This document shows positions 17,851-28,800 of a stretch of DNA of 64,000 nt, piece after piece. A program made the translations under genes and the position numbers. Position 1 is the stretch's first letter, and each line of letters starts with the position of its first letter. Source of the DNA: Certhia americana (taxonomy: Eukaryota > Chordata > Aves > Passeriformes > Certhiidae). The notes under the pieces were generated by a model, which saw nothing but the letters and a program-made list of their open reading frames with translations, did no database searches and was not told where the DNA came from. Where the stretch lies: positions 40,322,564 to 40,386,563 of the forward strand of contig CM031878.1 of the NCBI GenBank assembly GCA_018697195.1. The letters run 5' to 3'.

Positions 17851-19640
17851 AAATTATATGAAAGTCAATGTTCGTAAGGCAGAGAATCTAGCATGTGAAA
17901 CATGAGTCTTTCACATCTGTAATTCTCTGTAGTTAATCGTAATTTCTGAGCTCTAAACTACAGTCAGTGGTTGTTTTTTTTTTTTTTTTTTTTTTTTTAC
18001 TCATGGTCAGCCAAAGGAACTGGTCTTAGCTTCTTAGGCTACTTTTGGGGGGAGGGTGTTGTAGTAGAGTTCTCAGCCTATTTAATGGCATTGCTTTCTC
18101 AATTACTTCTGTGCTTCTAATGATTTTAAAATCAGAGCGCATGATACCACAGGCTAGAAAATGTTATATATTCTAGGTATATCTGTGCAAGGGGTAATTC
18201 TCTGGGATTTTACAGTTAAAATTAGATAGATCAAACATGTACAGTATTAATGACAGTGAACCCCAGCCTTAAACATACATTCCCTTAATTCAAACAGCAA
18301 AGCCAGGGATTTCTTATGAAAAAGAGCATGCTAAACAGAAAACTCTTAGGAGGCTATCTGCAAACCCATGAGGCAGGTGATTGCAGTGAGGTCAATGTGC
18401 TCTGCTAAAACTCTTATTAGGAGCTCCTGCTAGCAGCTACAGCATAGCTGCATTGGCAGCTTGGTTATTAGCAGAAAAGTATTCCAGCTTCAGGGGAATT
18501 CCAGCTTTCAGTGGTGTAAAATTTACACTGGCTTCCCTAGGACCTGGTCCTATTTTGCTAATAAATGATCACCTGAAATACATGGTTTAATGAAACCATT
18601 CAGTCAGTCTAGCTAGAAGAGAGGCTGTTAACAAGGTGGGCAGGAGTAGATGAAGGCCGTCCCTTCCATGACTGAAGACTTTATTCAAGTTTTGCCAGAA
18701 GAGGTTGTGCAGATGACAATTACTTTTTTATGACAATTACAGCTATCAAATTACTTAAAGCAACTGAAACTGCTTTTAAAAATCTGGAGTCCCTCCTTGT
18801 AGCAGAGTGCTTGTGACAATCTGACCTTTTTCTTCCACAAAAGCTTTGACAAAGTAGAATTAGGTGGTGGTTGCTAGCAACTGTAGAGGACTGCTAGATT
18901 CTGCAGGAAGATTTAAAAGCAGCTTTGCTTCTCATAAGGCACACAAATGCAGGACACACGATTGGATGACTCTGATCCTGAAAGGAATGCATCTAGTCAG
19001 AGGTTTCTTCAGGCAATATAAACCCAATCCAAACCCCTGAATGCTTTGTTCATTTTACTGCCAAAAAGCTAGAGTGCAGTGTAAAGTGCACTGAACTCAA
19101 CTGAACTAGAGCAGAATTTTACCACAGTATTTTTCCATTTCTGCAGGTGCAAATGTTGTTCCTTGTTGCCATGCAGCTGCTGTTGTATTAGATGACACTG
19201 TATTATATCCCTGGCATACCTGTTTCAGAGTCAGAAATGTTACAGTACTGATATTTAGACTATCTAGCACTTGGTAATTTGAAGTACAATACTCAGGATA
19301 AAATTAGATGTAGAGGATCATTGAAGCAGGCTTTTTGTACTGCAAAGAGAAGTTCATACACCTTCACTAACTAAAAAACCTGTAAAATGGAAAGAAAGTA
19401 CCCACAGTTGCTGCACTTCCTATAACAGACTTTTTGCATAGTAGGAATCTGTTGATAGGTTTCAGTATTTCCTGATTAAAAGAAAAAATCCTTGCAAACT
19501 CTCAAATCCAGCTAATTTTTAAATATTTGTAAGAGCATTCTTTCACCCTTTCTGTATGTGCTATTTATTTACATCAATAATGCTTATTAAACTAGGACCC
19601 AGAGTTAATGTTGCAAATGTTCACTTAAAAATTGTTATTG
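17851..19640. other. Intergenic stretch with a poly(T) run
   Basis: AT-rich sequence with a homopolymer T run near 17972-17998. I see no gene, repeat family or RNA in it. Confidence 0.55.
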
Positions 19641-19641
19641 T

Positions 19642-20030
19642 AGAACCACAGAATATCCTGATTTGGAAGGCACCCACAAGGATCATTGAGTCTATCTCCT
19701 GGCCCTGCACACCCTGTTCCAGTGCCCAGCCACCCTCTGGGATAAGAACGTTTGCTTAATATCCAACCAAAACCTCCCCTGACACAATTTCAGGCCATTC
19801 CTGCAGTGACATCTCCCCTCAGTTTCCTCCAGTCTGAACAGACCAAGTGACCTCAGCTGCTCCTCATAAGGCTTCCCCTCCAGACCCTTCACCATCCTCA
19901 CAGCCCTCCTTCAGATGCTCTCTAATAGCTTAATATCTTTTTTTATATTGTGGCAAAAATATTTTGCCCCTGCAAAAAATTTTGACCCAAAAGTGCACAC
20001 AGGAACCAAAGTGAGACCTCAGCAGCACAG
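19642..20030 (-). mobile_element. CR1 LINE fragment, minus strand, ~390 bases
   Basis: Begins with the reversed CR1 terminus (ACCACAGAATATCCTGATTTGGAAGG-like). It continues through CCAGTGCCCAGCCACCCTCTG and CTCCAGTCTGAACAGACCAAG blocks to a GTGAGACCTCAGCAGCAC block, all typical of antisense CR1. A 69-codon minus-strand frame inside it is CR1-derived and not a host gene. Confidence 0.85.
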
Positions 20031-21638
20031 TGTTATTGGTAACAATCTGTTGCTTAAGGAAAAGGAAAAAAAGAAAGCAAAGGAGATATACCTTACAGTA
20101 TCTTCTAAATGTACTAAAATGTTTTGGTTATTTGGTAGCTGCTACAGCTCTCATTCAGTCCTGAAGATGGTAGATGACTTTGTGGTAAATTACGCTACAT
20201 CCCAGTATCTCTTGTGGAGGAAGAGTAAGATTCCCTAACAGGTAACCCTTGGTATCTGTTGCAATAGGCACTAAAGAGTTTATATAAAGTTAATAAAATA
20301 GAAATAAAAAGTGTGTTTCTTATTTGGCTAATTTTTCTACTTGAGAAAAGATAGTGTTATTTCTTTTGTGTTTGGAGGTTTATGTAGGGGAAGCAGCTCC
20401 AAGAACAATCACAAGGGAATGTTCACTAAATATCTGTATTACTACTGACTACATCATAATGATCCTGAACCCAGCTGAGGAAAAGGTGTTCCAAATGAGT
20501 CAACTCTAAGGCATGCTATGAATATCCAATAACTACTTTAGTTGGCAGGTTGTGTATGGTAAAACTTAAATTTTTTCACTCAGTAATTCTTTGCACACTG
20601 GCTTCTTTTCCCAGCTCATTGGTTAATGTGTTGGGTTGAGACTCAGAAACTTGCTATTCCTTTTTTTTCACAGTATACACTGTGGTAAGTAACTTTGTCT
20701 GCTTTCTCACCAATAACTCAGATTATAACTCTCTCCTGCAAAGCACATTTTTATGTACTATGAAAGTGAATTAAGAAAACCCAAACAGCTATTCTATAAA
20801 ATTTTATTAATGACTACTACAAATTTAACTCTTCAATCCACTGACATGTTTCCTTTATTCTGTGTGTTTTGATCTCCAGTAGGGTCTGATTTTCTGTCTG
20901 GCTAGTATTCACACATAATGGAAATCATCAAGGCTAGTTGTTAATATGACTTCTTCAGGGACTGCATCACATACAGTATTGCCCAACCAGAGTTTATCTT
21001 GATTAGTTTTGTCAGTCACATGTTTTCATCAGGGTACAATTAAGTAGATGATGTGCTAATGATTAACAGAGCATAGAGCCAACAAGTTCTCACCGAGGTC
21101 ACACTCTCCTTTGAGCGAATTTAGTCAGTTTTTGCCTTATGGCTTCTTACTGGGTGGATATACAGCCTGCCAACATCAACTGTGTTATGATGGATGCATT
21201 TCCTACAGAATGCTTAAGAATTATAAGCAGATTGGAACTTGGTGTCTTACACCTTTTCACTTAAAAATCCAGCATCCTGCCTATAACAAAAGAGACTCTT
21301 TATTGCAAATGTTATTGGATCGAATTCTTAGTACTCAGACCGGTGCTGGCTATAAAAAAGGTACATGAAGGAGAGAGCAATAGGTATGTTTCTTAAAGAC
21401 CAAGATAGGCTTTCAGAACCTGCTCACACTTCATCTTGTGTATAGCTTATTGAGACATTAACTCTGCCACCACAGGTGTATGGAATTACTTTGCTCTGAG
21501 CACATATTGTATTTCTTATAATATTTAGGAGTCAGCAAGTCTGAACATTTTTTATTTCCAGTTCATTTGTTCTACAGTTCTTTCTCAGCATGCCCTACAT
21601 CACTAAAAGCACAAATTTATGATTCAGGCTCCTCTTTT

Positions 21639-21671
<33 letters not shown>

Positions 21672-24600
21672 CTCAACTATTTATCAAAATCTAGATATGT
21701 AATTAACTTCAGTGTTAACAGAAGCAAAACTCACAAGGAAGGTAGGATCATCTTTGCAATGTGAGCACAAATAAACTAAAAGTCTTCAGCTTAGACTAAA
21801 GACAGGACTAAATACTGTTACTTAAAATACTATAGTAAATTCAATAATGAAAATCTCTTTTCTAGCAAAATCAGAAATGCAGTTTTTTGTGGTAGGAAGT
21901 TTTTATTTATCCTGGAATTCCCCAGAGGTTTCCACAGGATGATCATTGTGTGCAGATTTTCTGTTAGTATCACATCAGATCTAACACACTACCTTGTCCT
22001 TTACACAGTACCACAGGTTTCTGTGTAAAGAAGCTCCATTATTTTCAGTCCAAGTGGAGATTAGGCGATGGATTAAATGAAAACAGCATTAACACCTCTA
22101 ACAAGAACAGTCCTAGGAGATATTTCTGAATGAAACAGGTTTCTTTGGTGTGAATAATAAAATGAGGCATTTCTTATTGGTCCATGCTAGTGTCATGGAG
22201 AAATGTCTCTGCAGTCAAATCAAAGGCCAGTGCAAGACAAGACTTTCCATGGTATGCAGAATTTTCAATGAATCTTTGATATCTTTACAGAGTTGACCAC
22301 CTTTAGCTTCCTGCAGGAATGTGTGGGAGTTCAGCAGCCTGGGATAAATGGTGACTCAGCCTTTGACAAAGGCATCAACATATGGCCTTGGGAAGCAGGA
22401 TGTTAAGAAAATAAACATCTTGTTAGGTTAGGATGAGAAGGATGGAATCATGGGAGTTATTATGTAAATATGGTCATGCCATATAAGGCAATGTTATTGG
22501 TTCTAGTTATTGATTGGTTAGCTATGTTCTCCTTATAAGGCAGTGTTTGTAGTTCTTGTTGTTCATTGGTTCCCTTCCCCTCAGATAACCGTATTTATGT
22601 AAGGTTCTGTTCACCCCACTGTCTGGGTATTCAGAGGGCACCCCATCCTGTGTATGGCCTCTGTACATTTGTTGGTTTTGCCACCCGTTTGTTTTTTTTT
22701 TTTTTTTCTAATTAAGCTTGTATTTTGGGCTATTCCATGGAACCCTTTACTATTATTTCGTTTGCCACTCCCAGCTGGTGCAGTTCTGAGGTTGCAGGGC
22801 TTTGCCACGACAGGAAGGTATCTGGTTCCTCATACCTAGTAGCTGTTCTTCAAATAGCTTCAAGAAGTTTAGTACCACTGTCATGTATCATCCAGATCTT
22901 CTGCCTGTGGAGATGTATGTAGTTATGAACTCTTCTCCATGCATAGAGGTCTCAAAGACAATCTCAGTAAGTTCTTTTTCTCATGACACAGCCCTGTTTC
23001 TGGCTAATCAGCTTTCTAATCTGTACAGATGGGACAGTTGGAAATTCCTTGGGTCATTGTTTCCACTCATAATACCTTCACCTTCAAAGTATACTTTCAC
23101 CACTGATGGAAGTAGAAATTGGTAGGAATATCAAGAATGCATCTAAGGTAGCCTTATGAACTTGTATGCAAACTTTTTTTCATTTTTTTGGTGATTCTAC
23201 AGGCCACAAATGCTATGACTCCATCCTGTTTCACAATGGTCTCACGAGGGCAGACAGTATGGCAAATCAAAGACTCAGGTGAGCCTAATTTCTTACCTGT
23301 GCTATTTTAAGAACAGGCAAACTTCATAGCTCCTTTTGTCCTCTACTTCTGACATCAGGAGGAATTCTGAAGTGGGTAGCTGCACAAAACAGCACTCAGA
23401 AGTTGGAGAAAGGATTGATAGGAGGTGTGACAGATGGGAGGACTACCTTGTTTTAAATGTCACCTCTGTATTGGAAGCAGATGAGCATCTGGGTTTAAAA
23501 ACAACATAACCCTTTAAAAAAAATGGAGAACTACAGTACTTGAATAAAAGCCACTTTTTCAAAACCTAAATACCAATTAATTCTTTTTGTGTTTCCTGTA
23601 GAATATCAGAATTGTAGAAACGTATTAGTTCAGACCTACTTGGAAAGAAATAAAAAGGCCTTCTTTTCAATGATTAATGTAAAAGAATGACTTAGAAAAT
23701 AATGATGACTGAACTATTTTCTTCTGAATGTGTGAACTTTTGCACAAGAAACGAATGTTCTTTTAATTAGCGGTACATCTTCATAATAAAAAGCAAAAGA
23801 GGTAAGAGAAATGGCAGGAATGTATCTCCTGATCCAAAGTGACCTTACAACCAGTTTTGATAAGCCTACTAAAAAACACCCAAGGTTGCTGTATTACTTC
23901 TGACGGTCATTTTTGGGCTTTCTCTCACATGTTCAAATATTTAAAATGATATTTTGTTCTTTTCAACTCAGGACAGAATGTAGATTAAAAAAAAATTTGT
24001 TAAGTCAATGGAAGAAAAGCACATTTCAAAAAGATCTCAAAAGGAAATGTATGTGGGGGAGAATACTTGTCTTCAAATACAATACTCCTATACAAACTCA
24101 AACTTGAATTCTTGACTTGAAGTATTACTGTTCTCACTGTTCATACTGTACGGTCAGAAGATGATATGACGTAGAAATTAGACTTTAATTTCACTATAAA
24201 CTTGGTTGCAATTTACCCAATCAAGCACCCATCATGATTAACATCAATTCCATGCTATGTTTGAATCACAATATATACTTGTCACCATTTTATCTTTTCT
24301 GTAAGGAAAACTGACTGATTTTTGAGAGGCCCCAGATTAAAACAGGAACAAAAAAAAAAAAAAAGAAGCTTAGAATGCCCTTGTGAAATATTTTTAAGCT
24401 AGCTTCATCAAAAACTTGAAGTACCCATTATAAACACTAGAATTTATTCTGGGGGATACTGGTAATTTTTTTAAAGATAAATTCTCTTTTAATTGGGTTT
24501 TGCACAATTCATGCAAAGGAGAATAATGTACCAGGTTTGATTACTGCTCTATCATGATCCTTTAATTAAACTGTAATTTAATACCCCTACCACCAAATCT

Positions 24601-24827
24601 TCTTTCATTTCCATTTCTGCAGGTTGCTTTAGACAGAAAAAAGACTGCATATTTCTGATACAATTTTTATTCATTTCTAACTCAATGTCAGTAGGAGGAA
24701 AAAAGCCTTATTCACCCCAAACACACGATAAGTGCACTGTAATAAAATTAGAATTCCTCTTATCTACTGGGACAGAGAAACGACAGCTCCTTTTATATCC
24801 AGAATTCAGATAATTCTCCATGCTACA

Positions 24828-24858
<31 letters not shown>

Positions 24859-24913
24859 GGACGTCTGATAATAAAAAGTTTATTGCCAAAACTAACCAAG
24901 TCGTGTTACGAGA
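20031..24913. other. Intergenic stretch upstream of NXNL2
   Basis: No gene is supportable. It holds homopolymer T runs near 21641-21666 and 22692-22708, A runs near 24350-24364 and 24826-24855, and a locally duplicated CCAAT-box-bearing segment at 22482-22575 (listed separately). The last few hundred bases are AT-rich until the CpG island starts abruptly near 24.91 kb. Confidence 0.55.
22482..22575. repeat. Imperfect ~52-base tandem duplication with TATAAGGCA and ATTGGTT motifs
   Basis: Two adjacent units start at 22482 and 22534. Each begins TATAAGGCA(A/G)TG and carries ATTGGTT (a reversed CCAAT box) about 35 bases on. The surrounding 22421-22810 has the feel of an LTR or promoter segment, but I could not define ends or a target duplication. 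Confidence 0.6.
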
Positions 24914-25800
24914 CCTTCAGGGGAGAGGCGGTGAACGGGCCCGGCGCACACGATTACTGTTTAAATTTATCAGAAGTTCGACGTCTTCCGCAAGCCTGGA
25001 GCTGTGCTTGCCTCCTCCGAAAGCCGCCTCGGCTCTCCTAAGAGCAGGGAAAGGGGCCGTGTCCCCGAGTCAGTGCTGGGCGTGGCGGCGGCAGGGTGGC
25101 GGTGTGGCGGCGGGGGCAGGAGGGTGGGTCCCGGCCAGCAGCGGTGCGCGGCCCCGCCTGGGCAGCGGGGGCTGGCAGCTGCCAGGGCGCCCGTCACGGG
25201 TCCGGCTGTGCCAGCATGGTGGATGTGTTCAGCGGGCGGCTGCTGGTCAGCAAGGATGGCCGCAGCGTGGACCCCGAGGAGGCCCTGCAGAACAAGGTCG
25301 TGGGCTTGTACTTCTCCGCCGGCTGGTGCTCGCCGTGCCGCGACTTCACCCCCGTCCTCTGCGACTTCTACACGGAGCTGCTGGAGGAGACCGAGCCCCC
25401 CGCCCCATTCGAGATCGTCTTCATCTCCTCCGACCACAGCGCCGAGGAGATGGTGGGCTACATGCGAGCCATGCACGGGGACTGGCTGGCCCTGCCCTTC
25501 CACGACCCCTACAAGCAGTGAGTACCGGCGGCCAGCCCACCCGCAGCCCAGGGCGGTCTGGCCCCGCCGGGAGCGCACGGCCGGCGCCCCTGCCTCCAGG
25601 GCCGGGAGAGGGCGGGCGGGAGGCACTTGAACAGCCTGAACAGGGCAGCCCCTGATGTAGAAGCTCCCCGGAATCTCCACCTCTGCCCTGTTAGCCCGCG
25701 CCTCCCTTCCCGCTGAAGTCCCTGAAGCCCAGGTTGCAGCATGCCCCCGCCCCGAGCCGCGGCTGCCGCTGGCTGTCACACACTGAGCCAGCGTGCTCTC
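24914..25800 (+). promoter_or_regulatory. NXNL2: CpG island spanning NXNL2 promoter and exon 1
   Basis: GC content and CpG density rise sharply at about 24.91 kb and fall by about 25.8 kb; the sequence on both sides is AT-rich. The island covers about 300 bases upstream of the start codon, all of exon 1 and the start of the intron. No convincing TATA box is seen, in keeping with a CpG-island promoter. The transcription start cannot be fixed from sequence alone. A 30-base poly(A) tract (24826-24855) lies just upstream. Confidence 0.75.
25216..25517 (+). CDS. NXNL2: Nucleoredoxin-like protein 2 (RdCVF2), exon 1, residues 1-101 (part)
   Basis: NXNL2 encodes rod-derived cone viability factor 2, a thioredoxin-fold protein of photoreceptors and other sensory neurons. 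The start ATG at 25216 begins MVDVFSGRLLV, aligned with the human MVD start, and gives a full 156-residue protein with exon 2. That equals the human length; an in-frame upstream ATG at 25096 would add 40 residues with no family counterpart. The fold is visible as strand NKVVGLYFSAGW, the redox motif W37-C38-S39-P40-C41, then RDFTPVLCDFY and the strand FEIVFISSD. As I recall, human NXNL2 has lost the second cysteine here (RCAPS), so the bird protein looks more like an active thioredoxin. The donor GTGAGT starts at 25518; the exon ends two bases into codon 101. Reading through the donor gives an immediate TGA. Confidence 0.95.
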
Positions 25801-28800
25801 GGTTTTTAGCCCGTCCCATATGTGAAGAACGCGGTTTTGTGAAATTCGTTTGGAAACTAAAAGATCTTTCAACAATAGTTACTAAAGACTTCATGTGTTA
25901 AAGGGATGAGTGAGGTAAAAAGGAATGAATGGCAAGTGAGGATCAAGTGATTGCTTTTCAGCACGGTGGTAGTTGTTCTAAGGTTGGTCTGCATTGTCTA
26001 GGTTAGTTCTCTGGGAAAAAGGCAAAACTTGTAACTGAACTACTTGAAGCAGAGCAGAGCAAACTGTGAAGAATTTTAGACAGATACAGTATCAGCTGGA
26101 GTTTAGCAGTGGCATACTGTGCCTGTTGACTGGGATGTAAAATTCCTGTGCTGTTCAGTTTCCTAACATTCCGGTAGGCGGCTTGCTCATGGAAACAGCA
26201 AAAGGAAGGGACATGACTGTGTGTAAGTAACGGACTGAAGGATGATACCAAGAAGTGTTTTGATAACCTATGTGAAGGGTGGAGACTCATTTGGATGACT
26301 TTCAGAAATCTGATTTAGCTCCTATAAGTATAGACTGGGATTACAGGAGCACAGGTTCAGTGTTCAGTGTTCAGTGTTACTAAAATGCTTGTAATTGCAG
26401 ACTTGAAATATGTGAAAATACTGTCAAAGGGACTTCCCCCCCCACACACCCCTTTAAATAACTTGATTGTGGAAAATTTTTTTCCAGTTGGTATCAAAGT
26501 ATGATGATATGACTTTTAATTGTAGATTGGGTAGTAAAACTTGCAGCCAAATTAATTCCTAATAAAGAACTCTTTTCTAGTGTGTCTGGTAACTTCTAGC
26601 TTTCCTTTTAATTCTAGATCCTTCCAAGTGTGCTACCTGGTGTGTAACACCCCAGCTACTCACTCAGCAGGAAGCACGTTTCCTAATCTTGTTTTTTCAG
26701 TGCAATTTGACAAACTCAAGAGCAAATGACTTGAAGCCAGGAACAATGTCATCCTTTCTTGGCTCATTCCTGGATACCAACTGCCAACTGATGTTAGGCC
26801 TTTTTAATGACAGTTCCCACTGGCTTAAATATTGTTTTCCATAGTTATCCACAATCTTCCCAGGCCCTAATTGCGTTTGATATCTACTAATCATAACAGA
26901 ATTCAGGCAAGTTTCCTGTTGAAAGTGTAGCACTTGAAGTCCCTGCACCCAGCAAGCTGTTCAGCACAGCCCATGGGATTGTGCTTACAGTTTCATCCTC
27001 TGGATGAAGGAGGTGGATTAGAGGTCTATTTCTGACTGATCGTGCTCAAGTCATGCAGAGTGGAGGCAAAGAGTTTAATTGGCTTTTCTGTGGTATCCTG
27101 TAATGTCCTTCACAGTTCTGTAGAGAAGCACGGCTTGTCCCAGATGACTATGAGATCAGAGTGGCTTACTGAAGAACTAAGTGCAGAGAGATGTGAACAA
27201 ACAATGTTTTTGAAGTTGTGTTTCTTGCACGAAACAATAAAGGACTGTGTGGAGCTGTTCAAGGTGCTTAGGTTGGATTAACTGGTAGTTTGGTGTCAGG
27301 GTACTGGTGAATCAATGTAGATTTACAGCAGATGTGTATTCACCAAGAAAATTTATAATTCTGGCTACATACTAATTCTAATTAAGAATATAATTTTTAA
27401 AAATTTCTAAGATAACAATATTATTATTTTTTAATTTATTAATGTTATTAAAGTTTTATTTTTGCAATTAATTAGTTATTGGGTTTTTGACTGCATAAAG
27501 AAGGCATTTAGTATCTTCAGTGAGTTTAAAATATCCTAGCTGGTTGCTTCAGTGTTTAAGATACATCATTGCAGCATAGCCTGATGTCTCTTCTAAATAC
27601 AACAGAGCCATTTTAAGCATGTTATCTAAAATACTTTTCAACAATAGAAGCATGGAGTTTCTTGGTGATGAATTTTGTCTTAAGAAGTAGCCAGCATTCC
27701 TACTTGTAGTGTGTGAAGCCTAACACTGCAGTGTGAAGGCTGCCTTCAGAGGAGCAAAATACTGAATTCAAAGCAGGATCTCCAGGCTCTTCTGTGCTGT
27801 CAGTCCTGACTATTTTCCAGAAGTGGGACTGCACCTTTACTACTTCATGTGGTCTGTGACATGACTAATAGGACATATTGCTCCTAATGCTTTTACTATC
27901 TGCAGGTTAATGCAAATTTTTTTTGTTGCCTGAGGCACAGAATTTTTATTCTTGAAGTGAGGTGTGAAGACAGTCTGGTGGGAAGTGAGCAGTTGGAAGA
28001 GAAGGAGAGTGGTAGAGAGGAAAAGCAGGTGTAGGACAGAACATATCAACAACAAATGCTGTTAAATAGGACTGATGTTTTGATAATGATACACAAAGAC
28101 ATACTGCTGTATTTGTACTGAACCCTGCAGTGAAACACATCATTTTTTTGTGAGGGTGCCTGGCAAGTACAGTAAGTTCATGCAGGCTTCCATTTACTGA
28201 GATGGCCTGTACAGCTCAGTAAAAATTAGAATCATAGAGAATGCCCATAAAAGGAAAATAAAAAGGTTGTATGTACATTTTATATTAGGAAGCTTTACAT
28301 CTGAGGGTGGATTGATACCTGCAGAAATATTGTGGAGGATGGGGTGTTAAAAAACAAAGGTAGAATAATGTTAAGCATCTGAGCAGTTAAGATCAATTGC
28401 TTAGTTCTTAGACTTTTTAGAGTGCTGTTGCAAAATCTCAGCAGACACTTTAAAATTGAATCCCAAGTATGTCACCTGCATGCTTATGACTAAGATTTAA
28501 CAATGCAGAAATTTCACAGCTAAAGGAAAATACTTACAGCTGTGTATTACAGGGCATACTGCTAGAAGCAGATGAACAAGATGCCCATCACTTTCACGTG
28601 ACAGCACTTCCAAGTGAAAGCTGCCAAGTGTTGTCAGATATCACATTACATGTGTATAAAATTTACCATTTGTGTTCCCAAGACTGTATTGTATCTGTCA
28701 CATCTTGTCTACATCTCAAGAACTCTCTTGCATATAGATCTCAAACCCTTATATAAACATACTCACTTGTGTTGTGACAGCCTGGATAAGCAGTCAGGCC

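Noticed and set aside
19692..19901. 69-codon minus-strand frame with a plausible-looking protein
   Set aside because: It lies wholly inside an antisense CR1 fragment and is LINE-derived.
25096..25215. In-frame upstream ATG extending NXNL2 by 40 residues
   Set aside because: The extension is low-complexity Gly/Arg/Ala from the CpG island and has no counterpart in the family. The ATG at 25216 matches the conserved MVD start.
24732..25655. 307-codon + strand frame and 301-codon minus-strand frame over NXNL2 exon 1
   Set aside because: Both are shadows of the GC-rich NXNL2 exon in other frames. The thioredoxin-fold frame starting at 25216 is the real one.
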